DNA of 64,000 bases from Streptomyces scopuliridis RB72 (GCF_000718095.1 NZ_JOEI01000004.1:62001-126000); one strand, 5' to 3'. Counted from the stretch's first letter, positions 20,139-28,873 are shown. Notes: generated from the sequence alone by a model not told the origin. Translations and numbers: made by a program.

Positions 20139-22310
20139 TCACGTCTGAACGGCGAGGACCAGCGGAAACACCCCCTCCGCTCCGGCCCTGCGCAGCAACC
20201 GCGCCGCCACCGCGAGCGTCCAGCCACTGTCCGAGAGATCATCGACGAGCAGTACGGGGCCGCCCGCGGAGACCAACGTCTCGGCCAGCTCGGGCGGTAC
20301 GGTCAGTGTCTCGTGCAGCGCCCGTACGCGCTGCGCGCTGTTGGTGCGGGAGATCCGGGAGTCGGCCGCCCCCGGTGCGTACGCGACCGTGCCGAGCAGC
20401 GGCATCCTGCCGACCTCCGCGATCCGGCTGCCGAGCGAACCCACGAGCTGGGGCCTGCCGCGCGACGCCACGGTGACCACCCCGACGGGCCGGGGCGGCG
20501 CGTCGGGCGCGCCGGAGGCCCAACCGCCGGGCCCCTTCGCCCAGTCGGCGAGCACACTCACCACGGCGGTCACCACATCGTCCGGTACCGGCCCGTCATG
20601 GGCCTGTGCCGCGAGCATCGGCCGCAGCCGGTTGCCCCAGCCGATGTCCGACAGCCGGCCCAGCGCCCGGCCCGGGAAGTACTGCTCGCCCTGCGGGATA
20701 CGGCCCTTGAGGTCGACGCCGACGGCGGTGAGCCCGGTCGGCCACATCTTCCGGGGCTCCACCTCCACGCCCGGCCTGCCCAGCTCGCCGCGCGCGGCAT
20801 CGAGGGCGGCGGCGGTCACCTTGTCCTCGAACCGCGCCCCCGCGCAGTTGTCGCAGCGCCCGCAGGGGACCGCCTCCTCGTCGTCCAGCTGCCGCCGCAG
20901 GAACTCCATCCGGCACGCGGTCGCCGAAGCGTAGTCACGCATCGCCTGCTGCTCGGCCTCCCGCTGGCGCGCCACCCAGGCGTACCGCTCGGTGTCGTAC
21001 ACCCAGGGCCGGCCGGTCGAGGTCCAGCCGCCCTTCACCCGGTGTACCGCCCCGTCCACATCGAGGACCTTGAGCATCGTCTCCAGCCGCGTACGCCGCA
21101 GCTCGACCAGCGGCTCCAGGGCCGGCAGTGACAGCGGCCTGTCCGCTCGGCCCAGGACATCGAGTGTGCGGTGGACCAACTCCTCGGGCGGAAAGGCGAC
21201 CGAGGCGAAGTACTTCCAGATCGCCTCGTCCTCCCGGCCGGGCAGCAGCAGTACCTCGGCATGCTCCACCCCACGGCCCGCACGCCCCACCTGCTGGTAG
21301 TACGCGATGGGGGAGGAGGGCGAACCGAGATGCACCACGAATCCGAGATCGGGCTTGTCGAACCCCATGCCCAGCGCGGACGTGGCGACCAGCGCCTTGA
21401 CCCTGTTCGCCAGCAGATCGTCCTCGGCCTGCTGCCGGTCGGCGTTCTCGGTACGGCCGGTGTACGAGGCGACCGTATGCCCGCACTGCCGCAGATACGC
21501 CGTGACCTCCTCGGCCGCTGCGACCGTCAGCGTGTAGATGATCCCGGAGCCGGGCAACTCGCCCAGATGATCGGCCAGCCAGGCCAGCCGGTGCGCAGCG
21601 TCCGGCAGCTTGAGCACATGGAGGCTGAGACTCTCCCGGTCCAGCGCCCCGCGCAGTACCAGCGCGTCCGTCCCCGCCCCCGTCCCCAGCTGCTCGGCGA
21701 CATCGGCGGTCACCCGGGCGTTCGCCGTGGCGGTCGTGGCGAGCACCGGAACACCCGCCGGCAGTTCGGCGAGCATCGTGCGCAATCGCCGGTAGTCGGG
21801 CCGGAAGTCATGGCCCCAGTCGGAGATGCAGTGCGCCTCGTCGACCACCAGCAGGCCCGTGGCCGCCGAGAGCCGGGGCAGGACCTGGTCGCGGAAGTCC
21901 GGATTGTTCAGCCGTTCCGGGGAGACCAGCAGGACATCGACATCGCCCGCGGCCACTTCGTCCTGAATCGTCTCCCATTCCTCGGCGTTGGACGAGTTGA
22001 TCGTCCGGGCCCGGATCCCGGCCCGTGCCGCCGCCTCCACCTGATTGCGCATCAGCGCGAGCAGCGGCGAGACGATCACGGTCGGGCCCGCGCCGAGCTC
22101 GCGCAGCAGGGAGGTCGCGACGAAATACACCGCGGACTTGCCCCAGCCGGTGCGCTGGACGACCAGCGCCCTGCGCTTGTCGGCGACGAGCGCCTCGATG
22201 GCCCGCCACTGGTCCTCGCGCAGCCGGGCGGTGCCGGTGGTGTCACCGACGAGGCGGGCGAGTACGGAGTCGGCCGAGGCCCGGAGAGCCGTGCGGTCTG
22301 CGTTGGTCAT
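20139..22310 (-). CDS. RecQ-family ATP-dependent DNA helicase with C-terminal phosphoribosyltransferase-like domain
   Basis: A 723-residue superfamily 2 helicase. The first 340 residues carry the RecQ core: TGWGKS (Walker A) near residue 49, SPLLALMRNQ, VVDEAHCISDWGHDFRPDY (DEAH box and aromatic loop) and ATTATA. The zinc site (ACRMEFLRRQL then CGRCDNC) follows near 480-505. Unusually, the C-terminal 150 residues resemble a phosphoribosyltransferase, with VVTVASRGR and the PRPP-loop-like GGPVLLVDDLSDSGWT, instead of a canonical HRDC domain. An ATG is chosen as start; a TTG four codons upstream with GGAG before it is an alternative. The divergent promoter region contains two DnaA boxes. Confidence 0.88.
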   Translation of the reverse strand: MTNADRTALRASADSVLARLVGDTTGTARLREDQWRAIEALVADKRRALVVQRTGWGKSAVYFVATSLLRELGAGPTVIVSPLLALMRNQVEAAARAGIRARTINSSNAEEWETIQDEVAAGDVDVLLVSPERLNNPDFRDQVLPRLSAATGLLVVDEAHCISDWGHDFRPDYRRLRTMLAELPAGVPVLATTATANARVTADVAEQLGTGAGTDALVLRGALDRESLSLHVLKLPDAAHRLAWLADHLGELPGSGIIYTLTVAAAEEVTAYLRQCGHTVASYTGRTENADRQQAEDDLLANRVKALVATSALGMGFDKPDLGFVVHLGSPSSPIAYYQQVGRAGRGVEHAEVLLLPGREDEAIWKYFASVAFPPEELVHRTLDVLGRADRPLSLPALEPLVELRRTRLETMLKVLDVDGAVHRVKGGWTSTGRPWVYDTERYAWVARQREAEQQAMRDYASATACRMEFLRRQLDDEEAVPCGRCDNCAGARFEDKVTAAALDAARGELGRPGVEVEPRKMWPTGLTAVGVDLKGRIPQGEQYFPGRALGRLSDIGWGNRLRPMLAAQAHDGPVPDDVVTAVVSVLADWAKGPGGWASGAPDAPPRPVGVVTVASRGRPQLVGSLGSRIAEVGRMPLLGTVAYAPGAADSRISRTNSAQRVRALHETLTVPPELAETLVSAGGPVLLVDDLSDSGWTLAVAARLLRRAGAEGVFPLVLAVQT

Positions 22311-22359
22311 GCCCCCATGCAACCCGATGGCTCCGACAAACCGCGAATGTGCCGACCAG

Positions 22360-22383
22360 CCTGTGGATAAAGTTATCCACAGG
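22360..22383. promoter_or_regulatory. Perfect inverted pair of DnaA boxes between recQ and the DUF4192 gene
   Basis: TGTGGATAA and TTATCCACA face each other across a two-base spacer, with one or two more matching bases on each side, giving 11-bp perfect arms. Each half is an exact match to the strong DnaA box TTATCCACA. It lies 50 bp upstream of the recQ start and 38 bp upstream of the divergent gene, so DnaA could control both. Confidence 0.7.
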
Positions 22384-22420
22384 GGTCGCGGGATCCGGTC
22401 CGGCGCGGGACCGTCGAGCC

Positions 22421-23713
22421 ATGAACAAGCACCACGAACCGACCGGATCCGCCGACGAGCAGCAGATCACCCTGCGCAGTCCCGCGGAACTCGCCGACGC
22501 TCTCCCGTATTTGCTCGGATTCCACCCCACCGATTCCATTGTCATGGTCGCGCTTCAGGGCGACCGGGGACGCTTCGGCGGTCGGCTCAGGCTCGGCATC
22601 CCGCGCTCGCCGAAGGAATGGCCGCCGGTGGCCGATCAGCTCGCCGAGTGCCTGATCGAGGGCAGCGAGCGGCGCGGCGGGCGTCCCGAGGGAATCGTCG
22701 TCTTCCTCTGCCAGGACTCGCGGGCGGGGGAGACGGGCCGGCAGGTGATGGAGCGGCTGCGCCCCCTCGCACAGCGGCTGCGGACCGCGTGCGGAAGTCT
22801 CGACGTCCCCGTGCACGAGGCGCTCTGTATCTCCGACGGACGCTTCTGGTCCTACTGCTGCCCGGATGTCCGCTGCTGTCCTCCCGAGGGGACCGGGCTG
22901 GCCCTGCCCGGTACGTCGGTGATGGCCGCGGCCGCCGCGTACGCCGGTGTCCAGGTGCGGGGATCGCTGCGGGAGATGGAAGCCCGCCTGGAGCCCTGGC
23001 GTACGCCGGCCGCCGAGGAGCAGGAGCGGGCGCTGGACGACGCGGGCGCGGCGCTCGTGCCCAGAATCCTGGGCGGCGGAAGCCGGGAACGGGTCGGCGA
23101 GGACACACTGCGGCTGGCGCGCGCTCTGATCGGGCGGCTGAAGGAGGCGCCGGGCACGGGCCGGGGCGGCACGGACGCCGAGGACGACCGGCTCATCACC
23201 CACGAGGAGGCGGCCACCGTCATCCTCGGGCTCCAGGACAAGGAGACCCGCGACCGGGCCGCGGAGTGGATGGAGGGGCCCGAGGCCGCGCCCGCCCTGC
23301 GGCTCTGGCGCGCGCTGTCCCGCCGCTGTGTCGGTCCGTACGCCGAGCACGCGACCGCCCCGCTGACCCTGGCCGGCTGGGTCGCCTGGTCCACCGGCGA
23401 CGAGCCCAGCGCGCGGGTCGCCCTGGGACTCGCGCTGCGGCTCGATCCCCAGTACGTCTTCGCGCGCTTGCTCCACCAGGCGTGCAACGAGGGACTGGAC
23501 CCCGAGACGCTGCGCCGCTGTCTGCGCGAGGAGCGCGCCGCACGGGCGCTGCCGGGCCCGCGCAGGGCGAGCGGGCGGCCCAAGCTCCGTCCGGTGCGCC
23601 GGCCCGTCCCCCGGAAGGCACTTCCGCCCAAGGGTTCCGCGTCCGGTGCGCCGGCCGTACGCGGCCGAGGTGCCAGGCGCAGCGGCCGGCGCGGGACCAG
23701 GAGCGGCCGATGA
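22421..23713 (+). CDS. DUF4192 domain protein
   Basis: A 430-residue actinobacterial protein. The DUF4192 domain starts at once with ITLRSPAELADALPYLLGFHPTDSIVMVAL near residue 18 and runs to about residue 345, ending in LTLAGWVAWSTGDEPSARVALGLALRLDP. The last 60 residues are basic and Pro/Arg/Gly rich (RRASGRPKLRPVRRPVPRK), as if to bind nucleic acid or be disordered. No function is known for the family. The ATG start lies in a short region shared with divergent recQ, and the position next to a helicase is the only functional hint. Confidence 0.8.
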   Translation: MNKHHEPTGSADEQQITLRSPAELADALPYLLGFHPTDSIVMVALQGDRGRFGGRLRLGIPRSPKEWPPVADQLAECLIEGSERRGGRPEGIVVFLCQDSRAGETGRQVMERLRPLAQRLRTACGSLDVPVHEALCISDGRFWSYCCPDVRCCPPEGTGLALPGTSVMAAAAAYAGVQVRGSLREMEARLEPWRTPAAEEQERALDDAGAALVPRILGGGSRERVGEDTLRLARALIGRLKEAPGTGRGGTDAEDDRLITHEEAATVILGLQDKETRDRAAEWMEGPEAAPALRLWRALSRRCVGPYAEHATAPLTLAGWVAWSTGDEPSARVALGLALRLDPQYVFARLLHQACNEGLDPETLRRCLREERAARALPGPRRASGRPKLRPVRRPVPRKALPPKGSASGAPAVRGRGARRSGRRGTRSGR

Positions 23714-23828
23714 GAGCCGTGACCCGGCCGCCCGGGCAGCCGTTCACCTCTGTGGCGAAGTCGTACGAGCCGCGCCGCCGTACACCGCGCGGCTCTCCGG
23801 AGCGCACAGAAGGCAGAGCAGACCACCC

Positions 23829-25889
23829 ATGGCCCTCACCGCCCTTCCCTCACACACCCATGGCACCTCAAGCGGCGAGTCGTCGCGGGCCGCGCCGTCT
23901 CGTGCCGCACCGTCCGCGGCCGTACGGAGCGGGGCTCTGCCGCACGGCGAGTTGCCCGACGTACATCGCGTGCTTCTCTGTGTCGCGCTGCCGTGTCTCG
24001 CCGTCTCGCCCGAGCACGGACAACTCAACGGCCAAGGGCTGGAAGGCTTCTACCAGTCGGGCCGCAGGCTCCTCTCCCGCTGTCTGCTGCGGATCGCCGG
24101 CCGGGACCCTCTCCCGTTGCAGGGCAGGCTGGTCGCCGCCGACCGGGCGCGGTTCAGCGCGGTGGTCCGTACATCGGCGGACGCCGGACCCGATCCGGAG
24201 ATCAGTGTCGAGCGGCTGCGGGACGCCGACGGCACCGAACGCATCACGCTGCACAGCTCGGCCCGCGGAGTCCGCCGGTTCCCGGTGGAGATCACTCTGG
24301 GGACGGATCTGGCGGAACTGGCCGCGATCGCGGTCGGCCGCGCCGGGCCCGAACTCCCGGCGAGCGTCCACGCCGCGGGTCTGCGCTGGGCCACGGCCGA
24401 CGGCGGACATGCCGTCGTCGCCGCCGACCCGGCCCCGCAGGACGCGCTTGCCTCGGCAGGACTGCTGCGCTGGGACATGGAGCTGGCGCCCGGGGCCTCC
24501 CGCACCATCGAGCTGCGGATCCGTACGGACCGGCCGGCGCGGCCGACCGGCCGGACCGCGAGCAACCCCCTGCCGGAAGCGGGCGCCGAGGGTGACGATC
24601 CCCGGGTGCGGCAGTTGTTCGCCGCGAGCCTCGGCGATCTCAGGGCGCTCCTGCTGCGCGGGCCGGGCGGTTCCACGGATGTCCACCCCGCCGCGGGCGT
24701 TCCCTGGCGCTGCGGGCCGCCGGCCGCGGAAGCGCTCTGGGCGGTACGGATGGCTCTCCCACTCGGCACGCGGCTGGCCGCGGGCACGATGCGAACGCTC
24801 GCCCGCACCCAGTTCCGCGGCCCCGGACGCGACTTCGGGCGCATTCCCGGACCGCTGCGGGACGCGGGGCCGCATCTGCCCCCGAGCTGTACGGGAGTTG
24901 AGGCGACGCTCGCCTTCCCCGTGGTCCTCGCCGAGGCGCGCCGCTGGGGGCTTCCCGAGGGTGACCTCGCCGAGCTGCTCCCCACGGCGGAGCGCTGTCT
25001 GCACTGGCTGCGCACCGCCCTCGGTGCCGACGGACTGCTGGGGGAGCCGGGCCCCACCGGGCCCCGGCGCGTCGAGACCCAGGCCCACGCACACCGCGCC
25101 GCGCTGCTCGGGGCCGATCTGCTGGAGGCCTGCGGCCGGCCGGGGGCCGACGGCTGGCGGGAGTGGGCGGGCGCGCTGCGGCTGCGGTTCCGGCGGACGT
25201 TCTGGGCCGGCGAGTCCACCGACGGTCGTCCGGCCGCGGCGCGGTGCTCCGACGGCCGGCTGCTTCCCCACGCGAGTGCCAGCGCCGCCCATCTCCTGGA
25301 CACGGGGCTGCTCGGCGGAGGGAAGCAGGCCCCGGGACTGCTGGACGCCTCGGAGACCGAGCGGCTGGTCGCCATGCTCACGGGGGCGGACCTCGACTCG
25401 GGGTGGGGGCTGCGCGGCCTCGGGTGCAAGGAGCCCGGACACAATCCGTTCGGCCACCGCGCGGGAGCGGTACGGATCCATGAGACGGCCGTCGCGATCG
25501 GGGGCCTGATCGCGGCCGGATACGAGGAGGAGGCAGGCTCCCTGCTCCGGAGCGTGCTGGACGCGGCGGAGACGTTCGGCCACCGGCTCCCCGAGATGTA
25601 CGCGGGGCAACGGCGCACCGCGGCCACAGCCCCCGTACCGCACCCCGCGGCGTGCCGTCCCGCGGCTGTGGCCGCGGCCGCCGGGATCCAGCTGCTCACC
25701 GCGCTCGCCGGTATCCGCCCGGACGCGCCCGCGCGTACCGTCGCGCTGCGCCCGGTCCGCAGCGCCCCTCTCGGGGCGGTACAGCTCACCGGGCTGCGGG
25801 TGGCGGAGGAGCCCTTCTCCGTACGGGTCAGCGCGCTCGGGCTCGGCATGGTCGAGGAGGCGGCGCCCGGCCTTCAACTGGGGGTCTGA
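23829..25889 (+). CDS. Glycogen debranching N-terminal domain / amylo-alpha-1,6-glucosidase-like protein
   Basis: A 686-residue protein with an N-terminal glycogen-debranching domain (about residues 50-250, with SPEHGQLNGQGLEGFYQSGRRLLSR) and an (alpha/alpha)6-barrel-like C-terminal part (about 255-640, including FPVVLAEARRWGLPEG, HAHRAALLGADLLEACGR and GWGLRGLGCKEPGHNPFGHRAGAVRIHE). The domain order matches bacterial amylo-alpha-1,6-glucosidase homologues that act on glycogen or related alpha-glucans. There is no signal peptide, so a cytoplasmic location is likely. The ATG is chosen because the conserved region and typical N-terminus start there; ribosome binding site support is weak. The exact substrate is not certain. 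Confidence 0.75.
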   Translation: MALTALPSHTHGTSSGESSRAAPSRAAPSAAVRSGALPHGELPDVHRVLLCVALPCLAVSPEHGQLNGQGLEGFYQSGRRLLSRCLLRIAGRDPLPLQGRLVAADRARFSAVVRTSADAGPDPEISVERLRDADGTERITLHSSARGVRRFPVEITLGTDLAELAAIAVGRAGPELPASVHAAGLRWATADGGHAVVAADPAPQDALASAGLLRWDMELAPGASRTIELRIRTDRPARPTGRTASNPLPEAGAEGDDPRVRQLFAASLGDLRALLLRGPGGSTDVHPAAGVPWRCGPPAAEALWAVRMALPLGTRLAAGTMRTLARTQFRGPGRDFGRIPGPLRDAGPHLPPSCTGVEATLAFPVVLAEARRWGLPEGDLAELLPTAERCLHWLRTALGADGLLGEPGPTGPRRVETQAHAHRAALLGADLLEACGRPGADGWREWAGALRLRFRRTFWAGESTDGRPAAARCSDGRLLPHASASAAHLLDTGLLGGGKQAPGLLDASETERLVAMLTGADLDSGWGLRGLGCKEPGHNPFGHRAGAVRIHETAVAIGGLIAAGYEEEAGSLLRSVLDAAETFGHRLPEMYAGQRRTAATAPVPHPAACRPAAVAAAAGIQLLTALAGIRPDAPARTVALRPVRSAPLGAVQLTGLRVAEEPFSVRVSALGLGMVEEAAPGLQLGV

Positions 25890-25978
25890 GCCGGGCGGGC
25901 ACGCGGGCCGGGCCGGGGACGTGAAGATCATGAAGATGGCGAAGAAGTAGGTAGCGCGAGTGACGGAAGGAGTGTTTA

Positions 25979-25993
25979 TCGTCAGGCAGACGA
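25979..25993 (+). promoter_or_regulatory. Candidate operator in front of the NrtR-like gene
   Basis: TCGTCAGGCAGACGA has perfect 5-bp arms around a five-base centre and sits directly before a TATGAT -10 box (25995-26000), between it and a weak -35-like TGTTTA. Such a position fits autoregulation by the encoded Nudix/winged-helix protein. Confidence 0.45.
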
Positions 25994-26006
25994 CTATGAT
26001 CGCGGC

Positions 26007-26771
26007 ATGTCGCCCTACGACCCGTCGGCCTTCCCCGCGTTCGCTGTCACCGTCGACCTGGTCGTGCTCACCGTGCGCCGCCACGCGCTCTGCGCGCTGG
26101 TGGTGCGGCGCGGGGAGCCGCCGTTCCAGGGCCGGTGGGCGCTGCCCGGCGGTTTCGTCAGGGCGGACGAGGACCTCGCCGAGGCGGCGGCGCGTGAACT
26201 CACCGAGGAGACGGGCCTGTGCGCACACGACCCGGTCTCCCCGGCACCCGGGAACGCGGCCCATCTCGAACAGCTCGCCACCTACGGGGATCCCGGGCGC
26301 GATCCCCGGATGCGGGTGGTCAGCGTGGCCCATCTGGCGCTCTCGCCCGACCTTCCCGCGCCCCGCGCCGGAGGCGACGCCAACAGCGCACGCTGGGCCC
26401 CGGTGGACGCGCTGCTCAACCAGGAGGGCGGTTTCGCCCGCGAGGACGAACAGCCCGCCCAACTCGCCTTCGACCACGCCCGGATCCTCGCGGACGGGGT
26501 GGAACGGGCCCGCTCCAAGATCGAGTACTCCTCGCTCGCCACCGCGTTCTGCCCCTCCGAGTTCACCGTCGGTGAGCTGCGCCGGGTGTACGAGGCGGTG
26601 TGGGGCGTGGTGCTCGATCCGCGCAACTTCCATCGCAAGGTGACCGGCACTCCGGGATTCCTCGTCCCGTCGGGCGGGACCACCACCCGGCAGGGCGGCA
26701 GGCCCGCCCAGTTGTTCCGGGCCGGCGGGGCGACCGTACTCAACCCGCCGATGCTGCGCCCGGAGGTCTGA
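26007..26771 (+). CDS. NrtR-like Nudix-domain transcriptional regulator
   Basis: A 254-residue protein with an N-terminal Nudix domain and a C-terminal winged helix, the NrtR arrangement. The Nudix box at residues 49-71 is complete (G49, E55, R63, E64, E67, E68, G70), so hydrolysis of an ADP-ribose-type substrate is possible, unlike many pure regulators that lost it. The DNA-binding part follows IEYSSLATAFCPSEFTVGELRRVYEAVWG near residue 175. The ATG is six bases after a perfect-looking TATGAT, so the mRNA is leaderless. NrtR proteins usually repress NAD synthesis or salvage genes and respond to ADP-ribose, but no such genes are nearby. Confidence 0.82.
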   Translation: MSPYDPSAFPAFAVTVDLVVLTVRRHALCALVVRRGEPPFQGRWALPGGFVRADEDLAEAAARELTEETGLCAHDPVSPAPGNAAHLEQLATYGDPGRDPRMRVVSVAHLALSPDLPAPRAGGDANSARWAPVDALLNQEGGFAREDEQPAQLAFDHARILADGVERARSKIEYSSLATAFCPSEFTVGELRRVYEAVWGVVLDPRNFHRKVTGTPGFLVPSGGTTTRQGGRPAQLFRAGGATVLNPPMLRPEV

Positions 26772-26898
26772 CGGGGCCACGTGCCGGACGTCTGACACCC
26801 GGGGGCGCCACCCTGCGCCACAAGTCGGACATGTCGCGTTATCTTGCTGCGGTACCCACCCTGCCGCCGAGCGGTCTCACCTCCCCGCGAGAGAAGCG

Positions 26899-28713
26899 AT
26901 GCTCCAGGCCATCGGACTGACCAGCAACCCCCGTCGAGACCTCCCGCCCGCTGTGGACGATCTGACCTTCGAGGCGCGGTCCGGCTCTGTCACGGCGCTT
27001 CTCGGCGCCCCCGGCGCGGGCAAGACCACCGCGCTCCGGCTGATGCTCGAACTCGAACCAGGACGCGGGGTCACCTACTTCCGCGGTCGCCCCCTCCACC
27101 GGATCGTCCATCCCGCCCGCGAGATCGGGATGCTCCTCGGCGATGTACCGGGCCACCCCGCGCGTTCCGTCAAGGGTCAGCTCCGGATGCTCTGCGCCGC
27201 CGCCGGAGTGCCCGCCTCGCGCGCCGACGAACTCCTCGATGTCGTCGGCCTGGGCGGTCTGCGCGACGAACGGCTCGGCTCGCTCTCGCTCGGCATGGAC
27301 CGCAGACTCGGGCTCGCCTCCGCGCTGTTGGGGGATCCGCACACGCTGCTGCTCGACGCGCCGTCCGCCGATCTGTCACCCCGCGAGAACAGCTGGCTGT
27401 TCGGACTGCTGCGCGCGCACGCCGACCACGGCGGCACCGTTCTCTACACCACGCAGGACGCCAAAGAGGCCGCGCGCACCGCCGATCACGTCGTCACGAT
27501 CGACGAGGGCCGGCTCGTCGCCGACCAGGACGTGGTCGCCTTCGCCCGTACCCGGCTGCGTCCCCGCGTCGCCGTCAGGACTCCGCACGCCGCCCGTCTC
27601 GCCGACGCGCTCAGCCGCGAGGCCCGCGCGGGCCGGCGCTCCGTCGAAGTGGTCTCCGAGCCCGGGGTGGGCAGTCTGCTCACCGTCTACGGCAGCAGCT
27701 GCCCGGAGATCGGTGAGACCGCCTTCCGTAACGGCGTCCTCGTCCATCAGCTCGCCGACGAGGTCGGCGACACGGGTCCGGCGCCGGTTTCCGCACCCGT
27801 GCCCGCGCCTGCCCCCGCCTATGACCACCCCGCCTATGACCACTCCGCCTATGACCCCGACTACGCGTACGGCTGCGAGGACGGCCCCTCTCCGCACCAC
27901 GACCGCGGTCCGCTTCCGGCGCCGCTCTCGTCCGGGCCGGTACGCAGCCCTCTCCGGCCGCTGCGCTACGAACTCCGCCGTATGTTCGGGATCCGCACCA
28001 CCGCACTGATCGCCGTCGCTGTCCTCGTCGCGTCCGTGGCCCTCGCCGTGCCGCTGGCCCGGACCGGCAGGACCCCGCTCTCCGGCCTGCTCGCCGCCTG
28101 GCCCGCGATCCTGCCCCTGCCGCCCGCGGCCCTCGGCGCGGGGCTGCTCGGGGCGTACTCGTTCGGCGACGAGTTCCGCTACCCCGCACTCGCCGGCGCC
28201 CGGGGCACTGTCCCGCGCCGCCTCGGCCTGCTGCTCGCCAAGCTCGTCGTGACGGCGGCGGCGGCCCTCGCGCTCGCGTTCCTGGCCGTGGCCGCCGACG
28301 CCGGGGCGCTGCGCCTGGTGTACGGCGCCGATGCCGTGCCCGTGCCCGGCAACTGGTTGGCGCTGAGCGCAGGTTGGGCCGGACTGACCGTCGGCTGCGC
28401 CTGGGCGGGGCTACTCGGGGCCGGGGTCTTCCGGGTCACGGCCGCGGGGGTGACGGCGGTCGTCGCCGTACCGACCCTGGTCGTACCGCTGATCCAGCGG
28501 GCGCTGGCCGGTCCGTCCACGCGTTCGGTCGCCGGACTCCCGGGCCGGTTGCGAGAGCTGGCCTGGCTGGACTGGCCCCGTCAGGCGGACCACTGGCTGA
28601 TGGCCACGTTCAGACTCGTCGCCCAACCGGTCGCCGCGGCCCTGACGTTGTCGCTCTCGGCCCTGCTCTGCGCATATCTGCTCACCGGCCTTCGCCGTAG
28701 GGCCCGTTGGTGA
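26899..28713 (+). CDS. ABC transporter: ATPase domain fused to membrane domain, degenerate catalytic motifs
   Basis: A 604-residue fusion: an ABC ATPase (residues 1-225), a Pro/Tyr-rich linker (about 285-350) and six or so membrane segments (about 365-600) resembling an ABC-2 permease. Walker A GAPGAGKTT (36-44) is intact. The signature is LSLGM instead of LSGGQ. In the Walker B region Asp153 is followed by Ala154 where the catalytic Glu normally stands, and the H-loop His is Gln186. ATP binding is likely but hydrolysis by this domain is doubtful. The linker contains AYDH repeats encoded by a 15-base tandem repeat near 27813-27857. The ATG has GAGAGAAG upstream. Substrate unknown. Confidence 0.78.
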   Translation: MLQAIGLTSNPRRDLPPAVDDLTFEARSGSVTALLGAPGAGKTTALRLMLELEPGRGVTYFRGRPLHRIVHPAREIGMLLGDVPGHPARSVKGQLRMLCAAAGVPASRADELLDVVGLGGLRDERLGSLSLGMDRRLGLASALLGDPHTLLLDAPSADLSPRENSWLFGLLRAHADHGGTVLYTTQDAKEAARTADHVVTIDEGRLVADQDVVAFARTRLRPRVAVRTPHAARLADALSREARAGRRSVEVVSEPGVGSLLTVYGSSCPEIGETAFRNGVLVHQLADEVGDTGPAPVSAPVPAPAPAYDHPAYDHSAYDPDYAYGCEDGPSPHHDRGPLPAPLSSGPVRSPLRPLRYELRRMFGIRTTALIAVAVLVASVALAVPLARTGRTPLSGLLAAWPAILPLPPAALGAGLLGAYSFGDEFRYPALAGARGTVPRRLGLLLAKLVVTAAAALALAFLAVAADAGALRLVYGADAVPVPGNWLALSAGWAGLTVGCAWAGLLGAGVFRVTAAGVTAVVAVPTLVVPLIQRALAGPSTRSVAGLPGRLRELAWLDWPRQADHWLMATFRLVAQPVAAALTLSLSALLCAYLLTGLRRRARW

Positions 28714-28773
28714 CCACGGAACGACCGGACCGTTCCCCGGTGTTCGCAACTCCCCTGATAACGCCCGCTTCTT

Positions 28774-28781
28774 TCCGATAA
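28774..28781 (+). promoter_or_regulatory. Candidate sigma-WhiG -10 element upstream of whiH
   Basis: TCCGATAA matches seven of eight positions of the WhiG/FliA-type -10 consensus GCCGATAA and lies 93 bp before the whiH start. In S. coelicolor whiH is known to be transcribed by sigma-WhiG. The matching -35 region is poor, so this is tentative. Confidence 0.5.
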
Positions 28782-28873
28782 GGCGTCAATCGAGGGGCGA
28801 GCGCCGATCACCCTTTCGTGTGCTTTTCACCAAAGACCTCAAGGGTCGCGGAAGCAACGCCGACAAAGGATGC

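Noticed and set aside
22360..22383. The DnaA-box palindrome as a replication origin
   Set aside because: Only two boxes are present and the usual oriC neighbours (dnaA, dnaN, gyrB, recF) are absent. A regulatory or titration site is more likely.
23868..26798. 976-codon minus-strand frame opposite the debranching and Nudix genes
   Set aside because: It spans two real plus-strand genes and their promoter, and has no recognisable domain. Shadow of codon bias.
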